A model generated the notes under the pieces. The model searched no databases. It worked only from the letters and a program-made list of their open reading frames with translations, and was not told the DNA's origin. Shown in pieces: positions 59,295 through 64,000 of a stretch of 64,000 nucleotides of DNA (positions are counted from its first letter, which is position 1; the number at the start of each line of letters is the position of its first letter). The translations under genes were made by a program, and so were the position numbers. This stretch comes from Cryptomeria japonica (lineage: Eukaryota > Streptophyta > Pinopsida > Cupressales > Cupressaceae). The stretch is from the NCBI RefSeq assembly GCF_030272615.1, contig NC_081412.1, positions 144,547,247 to 144,611,246 of the forward strand, written 5' to 3'.

Positions 59295-60621
59295 TGTTGG
59301 CATTTGCATGAATATTGCATTAATGAAATGTTATGTTGTCATTGATATCAATTAACCGGTAATGTTATTATGATAATGTTATTTTGCAATGGGTAGGAAG
59401 AGCTAGTGAAAGGAAACTATAACCAGTAGGTAAGTTTGTGGAGTGAACCAGTACAACTAAGTATTGGAGAGTTGAACCGGTAAACCCTACCTGTTGATTT
59501 AATAAACCCTAACCGATTAAGTTTGGTGAATTGGTTATATTGGTTTATGATTATGACACGTATTTTTGGCACGTTGAGGTAATGGTTTTTGTCTTGGGAA
59601 TGAGCAAGTATATTGCATGTACTGCAAAGCGCATGATGAGTTACTAAGCTTGATGAAGCGGTGATCAAGGAGCAATCGAAGCTTTCTTGAATGATGTGTA
59701 GAGATTGTTATGTAATTCAATGGTCATACTTGAACCGACTTGTTTGTAATCTCTATGTGAATTAGGTTTTTGTTGTGTTACCGGCCTAGTTGATTTGTTT
59801 ATAAGGTCGATGAGTTGTTTAGTTTCAGAGTTGGAAAAGTTTTAGTTGAATGTGTGGTTATCAAACCAGATGATGTATTTGCAGTTTGAATAAAGGCAGA
59901 TAGGAGCATGAAAAGGATCTAACAAACCCCTGTTATTTTCTAACAATTACAGTAGCTAAATGCCCTAATCGAGTAAGCTCTAACAAGCTTGGTGTTATTC
60001 AAATCCTCTGACAAGGTGATCCATTAGCTTGGATTCTAAATCCCTTACAAAGGTTACTCCTCACAAGGTATTTCTTCTAATAAGGCATTATAGTCAATCC
60101 CTTAACCGGGTGGTCCCTAACAGGATCTAGTCTTAACAGGACTTTTTGTAAAATCTTTAACAAGCTTGGCTCCTAATAGGGCTAACTTCAAAAGAGTTCA
60201 GATAGTTATCTTGTGAGTCTCATCTCACCATGGTTTTTCCCATTTGGGGTTCCACATCAAAATATTGTGCCAAGTGGTGAATGTTTTTTGTGGTTATGTT
60301 TTCAATGGTTGATTTTCTTAACTACTTAGTCCACTTTGATAAGTCGTGATAACTAGAAGCAATATGAAATGAAATTTTACTTGTGTCAGTAAAAGTATTT
60401 GGATGTTTGTGAGTTTGAAGTTGTTTACTGTTAATCTGTTGTAACAGTCAACCGGTTTAACTTAACAGTTTTATCTTGATAGTGATATTGCATTGATAGT
60501 TCTAAGTTTACTTTGAGAGAATGATTTTGAGATTGGTGAAGTTCATCAGTTTTTCTATCTACTGATTCACCCCCCCCCTCTCAGTAGTTGACCGGATCCT
60601 TGTTCTTTCATCATACCATCA
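59295..60621 (+). mobile_element. Solo LTR inserted in the copia RT/RNase H region
   Basis: 1,327 bp beginning TGTTGGCATTTGC and ending ACCATCA, with CACCCCCCCCC near the end as in the other copia-type LTRs here. Flanks TATGA (59290-59294) and TTTGA (60622-60626) match at four of five bases, and removing the unit with one copy restores the RT/RNase H frame. No internal element sequence or second LTR is present, so it is a solo LTR left by recombination. Confidence 0.8.
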
Positions 60622-61288
60622 TTTGAATGTTGTTTGTATTTCCTCTAGATTTCAATCAGATCCTAGAGAAACTCATGATATTGTTGTTCAGAGGATATTT
60701 AGGTATTTGGCAGGTACAACAGACCTTGGGTTATGGTATCCAAAGAATGATGACTTCAGATTATGTGCATATATAGATTCTGATTGGGCATGAGATGTGG
60801 ATGATAGGGAGAGCACTACTGGTAGTGCATTCTTTCTTGGGAAGAATTTGCTTTCATGACTTAGCAAGAAACAATCATGTACTTCATTATCTACTGTTGA
60901 AGAGGAATATGTAGTTGTTGCTACCAACTGTACTCAGATTTTATGGATGAAACAAATGTTAAAAGATATAAGGGTAAGTTATGATGAGTCTATTGTTATT
61001 CATTGTGATAATACTGTTGCTATTGATATGTCAAAGAATCCGATATTTCATTCCAAATTAAAACACAATTCTATAAGGTACAATTTCTTGAAGGAAAAGG
61101 TTGAAGCAAAGGAAGTCAGATTGGTTTATGTGCCTACTAAGGAGTGGATTGCATATATTCTAACTAAACCATTTCCTAAAGATACTTTTGAATATCTTAG
61201 AGATCAGTTGGGGGTACCAACCCTCCAGAAGAGACTTAGAGATGTAGGAATGCATCAATCTGGTAAGCTTATCAAATATTTTCTTTAA
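60622..61288 (+). pseudogene. Copia RNase H and C-terminus
   Basis: Motifs are VVCISSRFQSDPRETHDIVV, RYLAGTTDLGLWYP, AYIDSDWA followed by TGA, LSTVEEEYVVVA, IVIHCDNTVAIDMSKNP, and the closing YILTKPFPKDTFEYLRDQLG. Catalytic acidic residues (DSD, E of EEEY, CDN) are visible. TGA at two places (after SDWA and before LSKKQS) breaks the frame. The natural stop is TAA at 61286-61288. Confidence 0.88.
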
Positions 61289-61505
61289 TCTGGGTTGATG
61301 AGATGATGCTACTACTCAAGGGGAGTATTCAGTTGTTTGGTTCAGTATTTCTGACTTGGTATCTACTCTTTTGTCATTGATGTCAAAGGGGGAGAGGTGG
61401 TATTCATGTGAAAATCAATCATATCTTTGAGGGAGATTGTTGGCATTCCTTGACACTTGGATGTTTTTCACATTCAGTGTTGCCATCAATGCCAAAGGGG
61501 GAGAT
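61289..61505 (+). other. 3' untranslated region and polypurine tract
   Basis: Contains GTCAAAGGGGGAGAGG (about 61382), GAGGGAGATTGTTGGCATTCC (about 61430) and finally GCCAAAGGGGGAGAT at 61491-61505 against the LTR. The middle one mimics a polypurine tract plus LTR start, suggesting a duplicated end. Confidence 0.75.
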
Positions 61506-62724
61506 TGTTGGCAATATGTTGTATTTGGTTAAGTGTTGTAATTGATTTCAACACTGTATCCCAGTTGGAGGCTATCCTGATTGGATCTATCCTAGTTAGT
61601 CTTGGTGATCATCTTGGTTTTGGCTATGATTCGGATCCGGTATGATCAAATCTCTGGAATTGGTTTTGGATTCTTACTCTGGACGGTTATTTGTTTTCCA
61701 TATTCCGTTGGTTCATGTTTTGGTGCTCTAGTAATTATCACTTATGTTCCCCGTTGGTATTTCCCGGTACCGGATAGCCTTATCGGTAAGTGATATTTGG
61801 TGTTTTGGTTAGACGATTTTCGTCCAACTTATGGAATCGGTTTCTATCATGCTGAAGGTGCTTCTTGATTATATTCCAAGTGTTTGATGACTTTTCTTTG
61901 GTTGGCGTGCTGTTATGGTGGTGCTATTTGGATCCGATTAGACTTTTTGTTTTACTTCACTAAGGGTTTCTACCAGTTGGTGAAGAGTGTTGGATTTTGG
62001 TCTTAGCGGAATTTCCGGTGGATGGAATTGTTTGGTTACTTGATTTAGGTCCATGCTCTGTAATGTAAATCATAATATTGCTCTGGTGATACCGTGTAAT
62101 ATAATTTTTGTTATTATGGGTTTATGGGTTTAGGGTTTAGCCAACCTTGTCAATAAGGTTGATGATCTGTATTTATAGGTGACGTACTCATGTAATTTAT
62201 ACATCGATGCATGGATGGGATCGATGGTTATATCTGCATTATCAGAGGAAGGTTTATGTGTGAACAAGTGATATATCATTCAGTGAAGGTTTTTGTATTG
62301 TAGGGCAGACATTTGTGCTTAACCGTAACTATATCAAGCATTAGGAGATGCTACTTTCACAGTTCATTCTTTCCGGACTGTAGTCCGATGTTTTTGTAAG
62401 TCAGTAAGACTTATTTTGTGATGAGCAGTGAGCTCTAGGCGGTTGGCCTAATTGCAAGTGCAATCCCCATTGTAATTTCACATATTGCTGCAGAAGTATT
62501 ATCTGATTATGGGTAGGGTTTCTCACTGTGGTTTTTCCCTTTACTCGGTTTTCCATGTCAAAATATTGGGGTTGTTTGTACTATGCTTTCATGTTCTATC
62601 CTTCATTGTGTTGGTTTATTTGTGCTTTGGTTTAATGGTTTTGATATGCATTAGTTCTGATTTCTGATGGTAAGCCGATTCAGCCCCCCTCTCAGTTTAC
62701 TCCCAGTATCAAATATGTCTAACA
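61506..62724 (+). repeat. 3' LTR of the interrupted copia element
   Basis: 1,219 bp, TGTTGGCAATATG to ATGTCTAACA. Pairs with 28365-29513 and keeps about 70 bp missing there (around TTCCCGGTACCGGATAGCC, about 61760-61785). Confidence 0.93.
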
Positions 62725-63251
62725 ATTATAACATGTAGACTAAAAGGGAAAGGTGTAGGGTGGATTCATGGAAAAGATCATTCTCACACATATGTGAGCA
62801 CCCTTGGGTCAAAGGTGAGGTGGAGAGGTGAATTTACTTGTGCATGCAAGTCATTTTATGAGGGGATTCACATGTGGACTTGGGTAGGCATGTAACATTT
62901 AAAAAATAGGATAAATGTTAATAGGGATTAGGCTTAGGTTAATTAGCTAAATGAAGAGGGTTAAAAGGTGGGTTTGCAAGAATCACCAAATTAATTTAAT
63001 TAATTGGGATTAGGAGGAGGATTGAAATATTTCCTAAGGTTGAATTTGATTTATTGAATATGTCAAACTTTAGAGGAAATGAGACAAACATAATTGATTA
63101 ATAAATTAATTATATGGATGGAAGGGAGAATTAATTAAATATAATTTAATAAATTTAGTGGTAATAAAGGGATAACATGATTAATGGGATTAATCATGCG
63201 ATGTGGGGTAATTAATTAAATATTAAGCTAATTAATTTTTATGTGTCTACA

Positions 63252-63457
63252 TAATCAATTAGGCTCATATTCAATCCCTTAAGAGAGTTGAGTACTATAA
63301 ATAGTTGTTCCCTTTTTTATTGATATGGAGAATGAGAAATGATGCAATAACTAGGTAAAGTGATAGGAAATTGACAAGATTTAGCATACACAGAAAGATA
63401 CAAAACAAAAAGTTAACTCAAAAGCACAGATTTGGAAATGAGATACAAAGAGGAACC
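63252..63457 (+). repeat. Dispersed repeat, copy 2, right part
   Basis: TAATCAATTAGGCTC, TTTTTTATTGATATGGA, AATGAGAAATGATGCAA, AGGAAATTGACAAGATT and GAAATGAGATACAAAGAGGA match copy 1 at 25935-26140 in order. It continues the part that ends at 27617. Confidence 0.7.
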
Positions 63458-64000
63458 TCTTACAGGGTGGGTGCAAGAAGTTGGGTCCCAATTAGGGGGA
63501 AGTGCGCATGTTAGGAATAGTGTCTCTAGGAATGGAGCCCCATTTTGGTTTAGGTTCCTGAGATCGAAATATAACAAGGCCTCATTTTATAAAACGAGGC
63601 ATTGTTTTGCAAAAGTATTTTCACCCCAAAAAACATAATGGGGCCCTGCTATTTAAATGGGTTCTCGTTATTTAAAATTTTGAAAACTACCCCACCTTGT
63701 GCCTCAAGATTCAAGTTGGGTAAGGCTTGGAATGCCCAAACCTAAGCCTCAGACCTGCAAGTACAATGTTGGAATATGTGAGTAGAAAAATACTGAATTT
63801 TGGCATATATATAATGCCCATTTTTACAAAATTATCAGACAAAATTAAAACCCATTAGAGATTACGTTGTGTAGATTCCAAATATATAATTTTTTTAAAG
63901 ATTTGATTATTTTTTCTATCAGATTTAGTCCATAAAATTAAAATATTAAGTTTTCTTATTTATTTAATAACTTTTCTATTTTACATTTTTTGAAAGACAA
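63458..64000. other. Right end, no recognisable feature
   Basis: A short hairpin GCCTCATTTTATAAAACGAGGC is present at about 63580-63601. The rest is AT-rich without a supported gene or repeat partner in the window. Confidence 0.5.

Larger units (their letters stand above)
28365..62724 (+). mobile_element. Ty1/copia retrotransposon interrupted by a chromovirus and a solo LTR
   Basis: LTRs at 28365-29513 and 61506-62724 start TGTTGGCAATATG and end TAACA. A primer site follows the first and AAAGGGGGAGAT precedes the second. Flanks GTTAT (28360-28364) and ATTAT (62725-62729) are a target duplication with one mismatch. The coding order gag, protease, integrase, RT, RNase H is copia-type. The element is expanded from about 6.9 kb to 34 kb by insertions at 31188-57299 and 59295-60621. 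Many stops make it inactive. Confidence 0.92.
27618..63251 (-). mobile_element. Solo-LTR-like unit, split by the nested copia element
   Basis: Only 27618-28364 and 62730-63251 (about 1.27 kb) belong to this unit; the rest is insertion. It is flanked by a perfect TAATC duplication inside the dispersed repeat. In minus sense it begins TGTAGACACATAAA, like the end of the Tat LTR region at 22782, and has a TATA-like TATAAAT at about 28039-28045. The other end reads TATATTACC rather than a TG/CA terminus, so it may be truncated. It contains a tandem duplication (28163-28286). No internal element sequence was found. Confidence 0.55.

Noticed and set aside
1-64000. CRISPR array, operon or bacterial-type system
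   Set aside because: No short regularly spaced repeats with unique spacers and no bacterial gene arrangement; all repeats are LTRs, hairpins or microsatellites.

Overview
This is a stretch of nuclear DNA from a large, repeat-dense plant genome. Nearly every recognisable base belongs to LTR retrotransposons that have inserted into one another. Tat-type Ty3/gypsy, chromovirus and Ty1/copia polyproteins, tRNA-Met primer sites (TGGTATCAGAGCC) and polypurine tracts of the AAAGGGGGAGA type are all plant features. A gymnosperm such as a conifer would fit the low gene density and the old, long, layered elements, but the sequence does not prove it. I see no ordinary host gene, tRNA or rRNA gene, or CRISPR array.

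Left half (1-22782). A decayed minus-strand Tat-lineage gypsy element, recognised by a second archaeal-type RNase H domain, is cut into three blocks. Its integrase is at about 60-1325, its RNase H/RT remainder at 7346-8714, and its RT start, protease and gag-side region at 16255-19214, followed by a 5' LTR/leader region. Two elements sit inside it. The first is a young, almost intact minus-strand copia element (1326-7345; 318-bp LTRs differing at three positions by my count; TSD AGTAC). The second is an older plus-strand non-autonomous element (8715-16254) that keeps gag-type zinc knuckles but has, where pol should be, a roughly 1,100-codon ORF of unknown function with a long Lys/Glu coiled coil.

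Middle (22783-27617). A 3.1-kb AT-rich stretch has no recognisable feature. It is followed by a foldback (palindromic) repeat centred near 26950 and related dispersed repeat copies.

Right half (27618-63257). This is a five-level nest. An old repeat is split by a solo-LTR-like unit (27618-63251, TSD TAATC). That unit is split by a plus-strand copia element (28365-62724), which is split by a minus-strand chromovirus (31188-57299, TSD CAGGC) with 4-kb LTRs. The 5' LTR of the chromovirus is split by a gag-only element with 4-kb LTRs (42539-54225, TSD CACAC). A separate solo LTR (59295-60621) also interrupts the copia RT/RNase H region. Removing each insertion together with one target-site copy brings the interrupted frame back into register.

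The genes do not work together as host pathways. Each set encodes, or once encoded, gag, protease, integrase, RT and RNase H for its own element. The two pol-less elements would have depended on enzymes supplied in trans. Across the elements, premature stops are overwhelmingly TAG, often at conserved Gln positions, which suggests C-to-T decay at methylated CAG (CHG) sites. All alignments, identities and counts here were made by eye.
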